DNA of 64,000 nucleotides from Cellulomonas sp. PhB150 (lineage in GTDB: Bacteria; Actinomycetota; Actinomycetes; Actinomycetales; Cellulomonadaceae), in contig NZ_RKHX01000002.1 of NCBI RefSeq assembly GCF_003755175.1, positions 372,001 through 436,000 on the forward strand. The letters run 5' to 3'. A program made the position numbers and the translations under genes. Below the pieces are notes generated by a model. The model made no database searches and was not told the origin of the DNA. It saw only the letters and a list, made by a program, of their open reading frames with translations. Position 1 is the stretch's first letter; every line of letters starts with the position of its first letter. Below, piece by piece: positions 27,619-36,762 of the stretch.

Positions 27619-28646
27619 GCCGCCCCCTGACGACGGCGCAGCAGCACGGCGAACACGGGCACACCGACCAGCGCGGTGACGATGCCGACGGGCAGCTCGC
27701 GCGGGTCGAACACCGTCCGGGCCAGCGTGTCGGCCCAGATCAGGAACACGGCGCCGGCCAGCGCGGTGACGGGCAGCAGTCGACGGTGCGCGGGCCCGGT
27801 CAGCGCGACGACGGCGTGGGGCAGCACGAGGCCGACGAAGCCGATCGCCCCGCTCACGGCGACCATCGCTCCCGTGAGCAGCGCGACGAGCGTCATCAGC
27901 GTCCAGCGAGTCCGGTCGACGTCGATGCCGAGCGCCCCGGCGGCGGTGTCGCCGAACGCGTACGCGTCGAGCCGCACCGCCTGCGCCAGCACGATGCCGC
28001 CGACGCCGAGCACGGCGATCCCGGCGATCGCCACGGACTGCCAGTCCGAACCGGCGAGCGAGCCGAGCAGCCACGACAGGATCTCGCGGTAGGAGTCGCC
28101 GGTCGCGGTCCAGAAGATGACCAGCGACGTCCCGGCCGCGCACAGCTGCGACACCGCGAGACCGGCCAGCACCGCGCGCCCCGGCGTGAGCGTCCCGCCC
28201 GTGCGGGCGAGCGAGAACGTCGCGACGAGGGCGAGCAGCGCGCCCGCGAACGCGGCCACGGGCAGCAGCAGCGCCACCCCGACGACGAGCACCGCGACCG
28301 CCCCGAGCGACGCGCCCGACGACAGGCCCAGCAGGTACGGGTCGGCGAGCGGGTTGCGCGTGAGCGACTGCATGACCGCCCCGGACAGCGCGAGCCCCGC
28401 ACCGACGGCCGCCGCCGTCAGCACGCGCGGCAGCCGCAGCTCCCAGACGATGGCGTCGTGCAGCCGCGGGACCGGCGTGACGTCGAGGCCGAGGTGCCCG
28501 CCGATGCTGCGCGCGACCTCGCCGACCCCGAGCCCGGCCGGCCCGATCGCGACCGCCACCAGGACGGTCACAACGAGCAGCGCCAGGCCGACGACGACGA
28601 GGGGCGCCAGCGGCGTGCGCCGGCGCGCGGGGACGGGAAGGATCAC
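27609..28646 (-). CDS. putative F420-0 ABC transporter, permease
   Basis: 345-aa FecCD/BtuC-type inner-membrane permease with about nine or ten hydrophobic spans. Family marks are LRLPRVLTAAAVGAGLALSG, NPLADPYLLGLSSGASLGA and, near the end, GAIGFVGLVLPHAV. The GTG start at 28646 forms a GTGA overlap with the binding-protein stop. One permease gene implies a homodimer with two ATPase subunits. The N-terminal leader VILPVPARRRTPLAP precedes the first span. Confidence 0.88.
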
Positions 28647-29638
28647 TTGCCGAGCGCCGCCAGCTGCTCGTCGAGCGAGACGACCGAGTCCGCGTTCCGC
28701 ACACCGGCCTCGGTGGCGGCGAACGGCAGCGTCAGGAATCGCTTCTCGCGGACAGCGGTCAGCTCGCGCGTCGCGGCGTTCGTCTCGAGCAGCGTGATCT
28801 TGTCCGCGGCCGTGTTCCACGACGCGTCGACGAGGACGATGACGCTCGGGTCGGCGGCGACGATCTTCTCCCAGCCCGCCGAGGTCCACGTGTCGTGCAC
28901 GTCGGCGAAGATGTTGGTCAGCCCGGCCGCGTCCATGATCATCTGCGGCGAGCCGATGCCCGCGCCGACGTACGGGGTGTCCGTGCCCGACGAGTACCAG
29001 AGCGCGGTCGTCGGCTCGGCCGGGGTCTTGGCCGACGAGAGCGTCGCCTTCATGTCCTCGACGACGGCGTCCGCCCGGTCGGCGACCCCGAAGATCGAGC
29101 CGACCTCGCGGACCTCGCCGAACACGTCGTCGAACGTGAGCGGGTCCGGCATGTAGTCGGGCTCCTTGCACGCGGCGGGGGAGACGTAGGTGCCGATCCC
29201 CAGCTTGCCGAGCGCCGCCCTGTCGCCCGCTCCGTCGTCGGAGAAGTTCGACTCCCAGCCCGCGTAGACGAAGTCCGGGTCGAGCCCCAGCAGTGCCTCC
29301 TGGCCCGGGACCTGCGGCGAGAGGACCGGCACGTCGGCAGCGGCAGCGGCCCACTCGTCGGGCACCGGGCCGTCCGCGAACGCCGTGCCGACGAGCCGGT
29401 CGCCCAGCCCGAGGGCGAGCATCATCTCGGTCGTCGACGACTTGATCGTCACCACCCGCTCGGGCGGGCTGGTGACCGTCACGGCCGTCCCGCAGTTGTC
29501 GAGGCTCACGGGCGCGAAGCCTGCGGACGACGAGGCCGACGCGGTCGGCGACGCGGCGGGCGCGTCCGACGAGCACGCGGCGAGCCCGAGCGTGAGCACG
29601 AGCCCCGCAGAGGCGATGGCGAGGCGGGACGTGGGCAT
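28643..29638 (-). CDS. putative F420-0 ABC transporter, substrate-binding lipoprotein
   Basis: 331-aa periplasmic-binding-type lipoprotein: signal with lipobox LAAC (Cys about 22), an Ala/Ser spacer, then a FecB/BtuF-like fold (PPERVVTIKSSTTEMMLALGLGDRLVG and DPSVIVLVDASW). It is anchored to the outer face of the membrane and hands substrate to the permease. It is the first gene of the operon with the permease, ATPase and cofD. It resembles siderophore and cobalamin binding proteins; the F420-0 assignment rests on the linked cofD and on known family naming. Confidence 0.85.
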   Translation of the reverse strand: MPTSRLAIASAGLVLTLGLAACSSDAPAASPTASASSSAGFAPVSLDNCGTAVTVTSPPERVVTIKSSTTEMMLALGLGDRLVGTAFADGPVPDEWAAAAADVPVLSPQVPGQEALLGLDPDFVYAGWESNFSDDGAGDRAALGKLGIGTYVSPAACKEPDYMPDPLTFDDVFGEVREVGSIFGVADRADAVVEDMKATLSSAKTPAEPTTALWYSSGTDTPYVGAGIGSPQMIMDAAGLTNIFADVHDTWTSAGWEKIVAADPSVIVLVDASWNTAADKITLLETNAATRELTAVREKRFLTLPFAATEAGVRNADSVVSLDEQLAALGK

Positions 29639-29788
29639 GCGGCGGCTCCGGGTGGTGAGGGGGTCGTGGCTCGGCCGGGGTGGGCACGAGCGTTCACGGG
29701 CTGGGCGCAACACGCGCCACCGGAGGCCGCCCAAAGGCCGGGCGGCGGTTCCCCGGCCACGTCCGGCCGGGTTCCTGAGGTCAGGTTA
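29639..29788 (-). promoter_or_regulatory. promoter and GC-rich leader of the transporter-cofD operon
   Basis: TAACCT at 29788-29783 (minus strand) is a fair -10 box, giving a leader of about 138 nt. It contains a 6-7 bp hairpin, CCGCCC (minus, 29745-29740) with GGGCGG (29732-29727). I looked for the conserved cobalamin riboswitch segments because the transporter is BtuCDF-like and did not find them. Function of the leader is unknown. Confidence 0.35.
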
Positions 29789-29909
29789 GTGCCGGTGGCC
29801 GCGGTGGGCCGCGCGCAGTGGTGTGACGAGGGCCGCACCTCCGTCCGGATCGTGGGCGACGACGAGGCCCCGCGCGCACGCCACGCCCGGATCCGCCTAC
29901 CGTGACGCC

Positions 29910-30674
29910 ATGAGCACATCGCAGAACCGCCGCGCCCTCGTCACCGGTGCCTCGTCCGGGATCGGCGCCGCGACCGTCCGCAGGCTGCGCGCCGACGGCT
30001 GGGACGTCGTCGCCACGGCCCGCCGCGCCGACCGCCTCGCCGCGCTCGCCGAGGACACGGGCGCCGAGGTGTTCGCGGCCGACCTCACGCAGGCGGCCGA
30101 CGTCACGGCCCTCGTCGACTACGTCGAGCAGACCGGCGGGCTGGACGCGGTCGTCAACAACGCCGGTGGTGCGCTCGGCCTCGACCCGGTGGCCACCTCG
30201 GACGTCGAGCAGTGGCGCGCGATGTACGAGATCAACGTGCTCGGCACGCTCCAGGTCACGCAGGCGGTGCTGCCGCTGCTGCGCGCCCGCGGAGGGGGAG
30301 ACGTGGTCGTCGTGACGTCGACCGCGGCGGACGGCGCCTACGAGGGCGGTGCGGGCTACACAGGCGCCAAGCACGCCGAGCGGATGCTCGCGACGACGCT
30401 GCGCTGGGAGATCGTCGACGAGCCGATCCGCGTCATCCAGATCGCACCGGGCGCGGTCGCGACCGAGGAGTTCTCGCTCGTCCGGTTCGGCGGCGACGCG
30501 GAGCGCGCGGCTGCGGTCTACGACGGTTTCGAGCCGCTCGTGGCCGACGACATCGCCGACGCCGTCTCGTGGACGCTGAGCCGCCCCGCGCACGTCAACG
30601 TCGACCTGCTCGTCGTGCGCCCCCGCGCGCAGGCCAGCAACACCAAGACGTCCCGCAAGGCGTCCGACGTCTGA
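29910..30674 (+). CDS. short-chain dehydrogenase/reductase
   Basis: 254-aa classical SDR, NAD(P)-dependent: cofactor loop TGASSGIG (9-16), Arg residues after beta-2 (TARRADRL) that favour NADP, NNAGG, and the catalytic YTGAK. It resembles YdfG/serine 3-dehydrogenase-type oxidoreductases; the substrate is unknown. ATG 29910 has TACCGT at 29898-29903, exactly 6 nt upstream, so the mRNA is probably leaderless. It is divergent from the F420-0 transporter operon. Confidence 0.9.
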   Translation: MSTSQNRRALVTGASSGIGAATVRRLRADGWDVVATARRADRLAALAEDTGAEVFAADLTQAADVTALVDYVEQTGGLDAVVNNAGGALGLDPVATSDVEQWRAMYEINVLGTLQVTQAVLPLLRARGGGDVVVVTSTAADGAYEGGAGYTGAKHAERMLATTLRWEIVDEPIRVIQIAPGAVATEEFSLVRFGGDAERAAAVYDGFEPLVADDIADAVSWTLSRPAHVNVDLLVVRPRAQASNTKTSRKASDV

Positions 30675-30715
30675 GGCCCGCGCGGCCTGTCGGTGGCCGC
30701 GCCTATGGTGTCCAG

Positions 30716-32542
30716 GTGCCTGACGCAACCAAGCGGGACGCCACCAAGCCGGACGCCACCAAGCCGGTGACGGCGCCCTCCACGACCGCCGCGCTGCTCC
30801 GGCTGCGGGACTGGGCGCGGCCCGCGCAGCGTCGGATCCTCATCGGGGGCGTGATGGCCCTCGGCGCGAGCCTGCTCTCGCTGGTCCTGCCGCAGGTGCT
30901 CGCCTGGCTGGTCAACGGGCCGCTGCTGACCGACGGCTCGCGCGCGGGCGTCGTCGGGGCGGCCGCCGTGGTCCTCGTCCTCGGGCTGCTCGAGGCGTTC
31001 CTGGTCTGGTGCCGCCGTGCCTTCATCGCGACGCCGGGCACGAACGTCGAGCGTGACATGCGGGTCTCGATGTTCCGCCACGTGCTCGACCTGCCGGTGG
31101 AGTTCCACGACCGGTGGTCGGGCGGGCAGCTGCTGTCGCGGTCGATGGCCGACCTCGGCTCGATCCGCCGCTGGCTCGTGTTCGGGCTCGTCATGATGTG
31201 CGTGAGCGCCGCGACCGTCGTGGTCGGCGTCGCGCTGATGATCGCGACGAGCTGGCAGCTCGGCCTCGTCTACGTGGCCGGCGCGGTCCCGATGATCTGG
31301 CTGAGCTTCCGCTTCCGGGAGGACTACAAGGTCGTCGCCCGGCGAGCGCGGGACCAGGCGGGCGACCTCGCGACCGCCGTCGAGGAGTCCGTGCACGGCA
31401 TCCGGGTGCTCAAGGCGTTCGGCCGCGCGCAGGACGCGCTCGACGACTTCTCCCGGCAGGCCGACGCGCTGCGCGACACCGAGGTGCACAAGGCCAAGAC
31501 CTTGTCCCGGGTGACGTTCGCGCTGGGCGCGATCCCCGAGGCGATCCTCGCCGTGTCGCTCGCCGTCGGCGTGCCGCTGGCCGCGCACGGGCACATCAGC
31601 GTGGGCGCGCTCGTCGCGTTCTTCGCCACCGCGACGATCGTCAACCGGCCGGTGGAGCGCCTCGGGCAGTTCCTCGCGATGACCCTCGACGCACGCGCGG
31701 CCACCGACCGGTACGTGCAGGTCATGGACACGGTCTCGGCGGTGCGGGACCCCGAGGTGCCGGTCGCGCTCCCCGCGGCCGGCCCGGGCGGCACGCGCGT
31801 CGAGCTCGCGGGGGTGTCGTTCGCGCACCCCACGGGCGCCGAGGTCCTGACGGGGGTCGACCTCGTGCTCGAACCGGGTCTGACGACGGCGCTCGTCGGG
31901 CTGACGGGCAGCGGCAAGTCCACGCTGCTCCAGCTCCTGCCTCGCCTCTACGACGCGAGCTCGGGGCGGGTGCTCATCGACGGCATCGACGTTCGCGACC
32001 TGGCGCGCGCGGAGCTGCGCGGGGCCGTCGCCGTGGCGTTCGAGGACCCGATCCTGTTCTCCGCCTCGGTGCGCGACAACGTGCTGCTCGGCGCCGACGC
32101 CGCCGACGAGGCGCTCCTGCACCTCGCGCTGGACGTCGCGAGCGCGGACTTCGTGGCCGGCCTCCCGCGCGGCGTCGACACCGTGATCGGCGAGGAGGGG
32201 CTTAGCCTGTCCGGCGGGCAGCGGCAGCGCATCGCGCTCGCGCGCGCCGTGGCGGCCAGGCCCCGCGTGCTGCTCCTCGACGACCCGCTCTCCGCGCTCG
32301 ACGTGAGCACCGAGGCGGCCGTCACCGCACGGCTGCGCGAGGTGCTGGTCGGCACGACGACGCTGGTGGTCGCGCACCGGCCCTCGACCGTCGCGCTCGC
32401 CGACCGGGTGGCCGTGCTCGAGGACGGGCGCATCACGGGCGTCGGCACGCACGCCGACCTGCTCGCGAACCACCCGCACTACCGCTACGTGCTGACCGCC
32501 CTCGCGGCCGAGGACGTCGAGCCCCAGGCGGTGGCGCTGTGA
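30716..32542 (+). CDS. ABC exporter subunit A (degenerate ATP site)
   Basis: 608-aa half-exporter: six membrane helices, then an ATPase domain with Walker A GLTGSGKST (395-403) and signature LSGGQ (498-502). The catalytic glutamate after Walker B is Asp523 (LLLDDPLSALD), as in the degenerate half of TM287/288- or BmrCD-type heterodimers. It pairs with the overlapping downstream gene. GTG 30716 has TATGGT 6 nt upstream (leaderless). The N-terminus carries three DATK(R/P) repeats. Likely role is export of a lipophilic drug or lipid. Confidence 0.92.
   Translation: MPDATKRDATKPDATKPVTAPSTTAALLRLRDWARPAQRRILIGGVMALGASLLSLVLPQVLAWLVNGPLLTDGSRAGVVGAAAVVLVLGLLEAFLVWCRRAFIATPGTNVERDMRVSMFRHVLDLPVEFHDRWSGGQLLSRSMADLGSIRRWLVFGLVMMCVSAATVVVGVALMIATSWQLGLVYVAGAVPMIWLSFRFREDYKVVARRARDQAGDLATAVEESVHGIRVLKAFGRAQDALDDFSRQADALRDTEVHKAKTLSRVTFALGAIPEAILAVSLAVGVPLAAHGHISVGALVAFFATATIVNRPVERLGQFLAMTLDARAATDRYVQVMDTVSAVRDPEVPVALPAAGPGGTRVELAGVSFAHPTGAEVLTGVDLVLEPGLTTALVGLTGSGKSTLLQLLPRLYDASSGRVLIDGIDVRDLARAELRGAVAVAFEDPILFSASVRDNVLLGADAADEALLHLALDVASADFVAGLPRGVDTVIGEEGLSLSGGQRQRIALARAVAARPRVLLLDDPLSALDVSTEAAVTARLREVLVGTTTLVVAHRPSTVALADRVAVLEDGRITGVGTHADLLANHPHYRYVLTALAAEDVEPQAVAL
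30722..30766 (+). repeat. three 15-bp tandem repeats (DATKR/P)
   Basis: GACGCAACCAAGCGG, GACGCCACCAAGCCG and GACGCCACCAAGCCG lie head to tail at codons 3-17 of the exporter gene. They code a basic, flexible N-terminus. Confidence 0.8.
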
Positions 32543-34323
32543 GCACGCAGGCGCACGACGAGCAGCGCGCCATCCGGACGCGGTCGCTCGCGCTGCTGCG
32601 CGAGATGATCCGGCCCGTCGCGCGGCCCGCCGCGGGCGCCGCGGTCCTCGTCGTGCTGGCCCAGCTCGCGCTCGTCGCGGGACCCGCGCTCGTGGCCTAC
32701 GGCATCGACAGCGCGCTGCCCGCACTGCGCGAGGGCCGGTCCGGGCCGCTCCTGCTCGCCGCGGGCGCGTACCTGGTCGCCGCGCTCGCGGGCGGCTGGC
32801 TCGGCGCCGCGACCGTCCGGGCGTCGGCCCGCGTCAGCCAGACGATCCTGCTCGAGCTGCGCCGGCGCGTGTTCCGGCACACCCAGCGCCTCGACCTCGA
32901 GTTCCACGAGCGCTACACCTCGGGCCGGATCATCTCTCGCCAGACCTCGGACCTGGACGCCCTGCGCGAGCTGCTCGACGGCGGCCTGACCACCCTCGCC
33001 TCGAGCGTCCTGGCCATCGCGTTCACGGCGATCGGCCTCGCGGTCCTCGACTGGCGCAGCGGGCTCCTGCTGGTCGCCGCCGTGGTCCCGGGAATCGTCC
33101 TGACGCGCTGGTTCCAGGTGCGCTCGCAGGCGCAGTACCGGGCGTCACGGACGTCCGCGGCGCGGCTGGTCGTCCAGTTCGTCGAGGCGATGACGGGCAT
33201 CCGCGCGGTCCAGGCTTTCCGCCGCGAGGCGCAGACCGAGGCGGCCTACGACGAGCTCGCCGAGGAGTACCGGGCGAACAGCGCCGAGGCGATCCGAGTC
33301 AACGGCATCTTCGACACGGGCCTGACCCTCATCGCCAACGTCACGGTCGCGGTCGTGCTGCTCGTCGGCGGTCTCCGCGTGCTCGACGGCGGCCTCGAGG
33401 TCGGCGTCCTCATCGGCGCCGTGCTCTACACCCGCCGGTTCCTGGCGCCGCTCGGCCAGATCGGCATGTTCTACAACTCCTTCCAGTCGGCGACCGCCGC
33501 GCTCGAGAAGGTGGCGGGCCTGCTCGCCGAGGAGCCCACGGTCCCGGACCCGGTCCGCCCCGTCGCGCTGCCGGCCGTGCGCGGCGACCTCCGGTTCGCC
33601 GACGTCACGTTCGGCTACGGGGGCGGCCCGATCGTCCTCCCGCACCTCGACCTGCACGTCCCCGCCGGGCAGGCCGTCGCGCTCGTCGGCCGGACCGGCG
33701 CGGGCAAGTCGACGGTCGCCAAGCTGCTCGCCCGGTTCTACGACGTGCGCGACGGGGCCGTGCTGCTCGACGGCGTCGACGTCCGGGAGATCGCGCCGGG
33801 CGACCTGCGGCGCGCGGTCGTCATGGTCACGCAGGAGGCGTACCTGTTCTCCGGGTCGATCGCCGCGAACATCGCGATCGGCCGGCCGGGCGCGACCGCC
33901 GCCGAGGTGGAGGCGGCCGCGCGTGCCGTCGGCGTGCACGAGCTCGTGGCGGCGATGCCCGACGGGTACGACACCGACGTGGACAAGCGCGGCGTGCGGC
34001 TCTCGGCAGGGCAGCGGCAGCTGGTCTCCTTCGCGCGGGCGTTCCTCGCCGACCCGGCCGTCCTCGTGCTCGACGAGGCCACGAGCTCGCTCGACGTGCC
34101 CGGTGAGGCGCAGGTGCAGCGCGGCCTGCGCACGCTGCTCGCGGGCCGGACCGCCGTCGTCATCGCCCACCGCCTCTCGACCGTCATGGGGTCGGACCGC
34201 GTGCTCGTGGTCGACGACGGCCGCGTCCTGGAGGACGGTTCGCCCGCCGAGCTCGTGGCCGCCGGGGGCCGGTTCGCCCGGTTGCACGAGGAGTGGCAGC
34301 GCTCGCTGGCTACGCAGCCCTGA
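32539..34323 (+). CDS. ABC exporter subunit B (catalytic Glu, altered signature)
   Basis: 594-aa half-exporter with six helices and an ATPase domain: Walker A GRTGAGKST, canonical Glu513 after Walker B (LVLDEATSSLD), but signature LSAGQ (488-492) rather than LSGGQ. In the dimer, its altered signature faces subunit A's site with Asp523, giving one degenerate and one active ATP site. That split is the textbook pattern of heterodimeric exporters. GTG 32539 overlaps the upstream stop by 4 bp. It ends 3 bp before the convergent MerR gene. Confidence 0.93.
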   Translation: MSTQAHDEQRAIRTRSLALLREMIRPVARPAAGAAVLVVLAQLALVAGPALVAYGIDSALPALREGRSGPLLLAAGAYLVAALAGGWLGAATVRASARVSQTILLELRRRVFRHTQRLDLEFHERYTSGRIISRQTSDLDALRELLDGGLTTLASSVLAIAFTAIGLAVLDWRSGLLLVAAVVPGIVLTRWFQVRSQAQYRASRTSAARLVVQFVEAMTGIRAVQAFRREAQTEAAYDELAEEYRANSAEAIRVNGIFDTGLTLIANVTVAVVLLVGGLRVLDGGLEVGVLIGAVLYTRRFLAPLGQIGMFYNSFQSATAALEKVAGLLAEEPTVPDPVRPVALPAVRGDLRFADVTFGYGGGPIVLPHLDLHVPAGQAVALVGRTGAGKSTVAKLLARFYDVRDGAVLLDGVDVREIAPGDLRRAVVMVTQEAYLFSGSIAANIAIGRPGATAAEVEAAARAVGVHELVAAMPDGYDTDVDKRGVRLSAGQRQLVSFARAFLADPAVLVLDEATSSLDVPGEAQVQRGLRTLLAGRTAVVIAHRLSTVMGSDRVLVVDDGRVLEDGSPAELVAAGGRFARLHEEWQRSLATQP

Positions 34324-34326
34324 GGC

Positions 34327-35082
34327 TCACAGGTGGCGCGCCGCGAACAGGTGCAGCGCGTCGCGCACGAACGTCGCGCCCGCCTCGCCGCCGTAGGTCG
34401 CGGCGAACCGCGGGTCGGCGACGTACATGTCGGCCAGGCCGGTCACGTACTCGCGCACGGGCGCCGAGCCGTGGCCCGGCGTGCCCGGGATCGAGCCGAG
34501 CCAGGCGACGTGCCGGCCCGCGAGGTCCTGGGCGAACTCGCTCGCGGGGTCGTGCCCGGCGCCGGCCGCGGCGGCCCACTCGTCGGCCAGCGCGGCCGTG
34601 CGTGACTTCCAGTCGGCCCGCTCGGCCTCGCTCATCGAGCGCCACCAGGCGTCCGACGTGTCGTACGCCGTGCGGCCCCAGCGCTCGACGACCTCTTCCT
34701 CGTGCTGCGTGTGGTCGAACCCGTCGAACATCTTCTCGGCCATGACCGTCCCTCCCTGCTCCCTCGTGCTGATGGTGGACTCGACCGCGGCGATCTGCCG
34801 GTCGAGGCGGCGCTTCTCGGACTCCAGCCAGGCCAGGTGCCGGCGCAGCGCCGCGGTGCCGTCGTGCTCGTCGTCCAGCGCGCGGCCGATCTCGGCCAGG
34901 CCGAGCCCCAGCTCGCGCAGCAGCAGGATCCGCTGCAGCCGCACGAGCGCGTCGTCGTCGTACCAGCGGTACCCGTTGTCGCCGACCCTGCTGGGCGCGA
35001 GCAGGCCGACGGCGTCGTAGTGACGCAGCGTGCGGCTCGTCGTGCCCGTCAGCCGGGCGACCTCCTGGATCGATGCCTCCAT
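34327..35082 (-). CDS. MerR family regulator with TipAS antibiotic-recognition domain
   Basis: 251 aa. An N-terminal MerR helix-turn-helix (IQEVARLTGTTSRTLRHYDAVGLL), a dimerisation coiled coil (about 80-110), then a C-terminal TipAS domain (HTQHEEEVVERWGRTAYD and WKSRTAALADEW). TipA-type proteins bind thiopeptides and other amphipathic drugs and activate transcription; a second start inside the gene can produce TipAS alone, and an ATG (TVMAEKMF) near codon 115 after GGAGGGA would allow this here. It lies convergent to the exporter pair. Its promoter is the clear 19-bp-spacer type just upstream, so autoregulation is expected. Confidence 0.9.
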   Translation of the reverse strand: MEASIQEVARLTGTTSRTLRHYDAVGLLAPSRVGDNGYRWYDDDALVRLQRILLLRELGLGLAEIGRALDDEHDGTAALRRHLAWLESEKRRLDRQIAAVESTISTREQGGTVMAEKMFDGFDHTQHEEEVVERWGRTAYDTSDAWWRSMSEAERADWKSRTAALADEWAAAAGAGHDPASEFAQDLAGRHVAWLGSIPGTPGHGSAPVREYVTGLADMYVADPRFAATYGGEAGATFVRDALHLFAARHL

Positions 35083-35089
35083 GCCGACC

Positions 35090-35120
35090 ACGGTAGAACT
35101 TGACGTCGCGTCAAGGTCAA
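35090..35120 (-). promoter_or_regulatory. MerR-type promoter with operator in a 19-bp spacer
   Basis: On the minus strand: -35 TTGACC (35120-35115), exactly 19 nt of spacer, -10 TACCGT (35095-35090), then 7 nt to the ATG. The palindrome CTTGACG-TCG-CGTCAAG (35099-35115) fills the spacer. Over-long 19-bp spacers with a central dyad are the hallmark of MerR activation by DNA twisting. The mRNA would be leaderless. Confidence 0.85.
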
Positions 35121-35212
35121 GCCCGCGGTGCGGACCGTCCTGCACAGGAACCGCAAGGCGGCCGCGACGCGACGGCAACGTCGCGGCAACATCGGGCGCC
35201 TAGCCTGCGGGA

Positions 35213-35725
35213 GTGACGACGACCGAGGCCGCTGCAGGTCAGGTGCTCCCGCCCGAGCGCGAGGTGCTCTCCTACGACAGGTTCGGCGTGGCGGTGCGCT
35301 AGCTCGCCCAGTCCGTCGCCGACGCGGGCTACGTGCCGGACCTGGTGATCGCGGTGGCCCGCGGCGGGCTGCCGCTGGGCGGCGCGCTCGCGTACGCGCT
35401 CGGCACCAAGGCGGTCGGCACCTTGAACGTCGAGTTCTACACGGGCATCGACCAGCGCCTGCCCGACCCGGTGGTCCTGCCGCCGCTGCTCGACATCGAG
35501 GCGTTGCGGGGCGCGCGCGCGCTGGTCGCCGACGACGTCGCCGACACGGGGGAGACCCTGGCGCTCGTCGGGCAGCTCATGGCCCTGCACTGCGCCGAGG
35601 TCCGGACCGCAGTGCTCTACGCCAAGCCCCACTCGGTCGTCGACCCCGACTTCGTCTGGCGGCGCACCGACCGGTGGATCACGTTCCCCTGGTCGGACCA
35701 GGAACCCGTCGTGGCGGCGGGCTGA
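35213..35725 (+). pseudogene. phosphoribosyltransferase interrupted by an in-frame amber codon
   Basis: From GTG 35213 (TAGCCT -10 box 6 nt upstream) the frame runs 29 codons to TAG at 35300-35302, then stays open to 35725. The rest is a good PRTase: LVIAVARGGLPLGGALAYALG and the PRPP loop LVADDVADTGETL (Asp107, Asp108, Asp111). TAG replaces what is probably GAG (VAVR-E-LAQSVADAGY), a single base change. Without readthrough the product lacks its N-terminus; GTG 35333 could restart translation and keep the PRPP loop. A sequencing error is also possible. The next gene starts 5 bp after it, so both share a transcript. Confidence 0.8.
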
Positions 35726-35730
35726 CGCCC

Positions 35731-36753
35731 GTGGCACCTGTCGAGGTCGCGCCAAGCGACGTGGGCTGGCGGCACGACGACGAGCTGGGGGGTCACCTGC
35801 GCGCGGGCTTCGGGGTCGTCGTGACGGCCGTCGAGCCCGTCAGCGGCGGCACGGAGGCGCGCGTCTGGAAGGTGCGCGGGGACGACGGGCGGACCTGGGC
35901 GGCGCGCTGGTCGCCCGCCGGCGTACCGGTCGGGCAGCACGTCGCGGCGGCCCTCGCGCTCGCCTGCCCGGGCGGCGGACAGGCCGTGCCTGCGCGCGCG
36001 ACCGACGGCAGCCTCGGGTACGCGTGCGCCGGTGGCACCCTCACGCTCACGTCGTGGCTCGAGGGCCCGACGGCGCTCGCCGAACCCCTGACGGCACCGG
36101 CCTGGCTCGCGCTCGGGCGTCTCGTCGGGCGCCTGCACGCCGTCGACCCCGCGTTCGTGCCGGGCCTGCCGGTCGTCGACTTCACGCCCGGCTGGTGGCG
36201 AGAGGCGTTCGACGCCGTCGAGCGTGCGCGGGAGTCGCCCGCTGCCGACGAGCGCGCACGCGCCACGCTCGAGACGTGGGACGGCTCGCGTCGGCGCCTG
36301 CTGCTCGTGCGGGAACGCACCGAGCGGGTCGGCCACCGCCTGCACGAGCTGCAGCGGCACGAGCCCACGGCCCTGCCGATGGTCGTCTGCCACGGCGACC
36401 CGCACCAGGGCAACGTGATCGTCACCGGGCCGGACAGGGTCGCGCTCGTCGACTGGGACTCGGCCGTGCTGGCCCCGGCGGAGCACGACCTCATGTTCGT
36501 CCTGGGCGGCACGTACAGCGCCCGGCCGATCACCGACCTGGACGCCGCCGAGTTCTTCACCGGCTACGGCCGGGTCGACATCGACGACGACCGGCTGGCC
36601 TACGCACGCGGGGTGCGGCTGCTCGAGGACGCCTCGGACTGGGCCCGCCGGGCGCTCGACCCGCAGCGCCCGGACGACGAGCGTGCGGGGGGGCACGAGA
36701 TCCTGCGCACCGTGCTCGGCCCGGACGGGCTTCTCGACCTGGCGCTCGGGTAG
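35731..36753 (+). CDS. aminoglycoside phosphotransferase-like kinase
   Basis: 340-aa kinase-fold protein: catalytic loop HGDPHQGN (His221, Asp223, Asn228) and metal-binding DWD (241-243) in place of DFD/DWE. The N-lobe has GGTEARVWKVRGDDG. Family members phosphorylate antibiotics, choline, fructosamines or other small molecules; the substrate cannot be told. The GTG at 35731 is 5 bp after the phosphoribosyltransferase stop without a strong ribosome site, so translation may be coupled to it. The amber codon upstream could therefore lower expression. Confidence 0.85.
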   Translation: MAPVEVAPSDVGWRHDDELGGHLRAGFGVVVTAVEPVSGGTEARVWKVRGDDGRTWAARWSPAGVPVGQHVAAALALACPGGGQAVPARATDGSLGYACAGGTLTLTSWLEGPTALAEPLTAPAWLALGRLVGRLHAVDPAFVPGLPVVDFTPGWWREAFDAVERARESPAADERARATLETWDGSRRRLLLVRERTERVGHRLHELQRHEPTALPMVVCHGDPHQGNVIVTGPDRVALVDWDSAVLAPAEHDLMFVLGGTYSARPITDLDAAEFFTGYGRVDIDDDRLAYARGVRLLEDASDWARRALDPQRPDDERAGGHEILRTVLGPDGLLDLALG

Positions 36754-36762
36754 CGCGCTCAG

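Noticed and set aside
29639..29788. Possible cobalamin riboswitch before the BtuF-like lipoprotein
   Set aside because: The conserved B12-box segments could not be found. Only a short GC hairpin is present.
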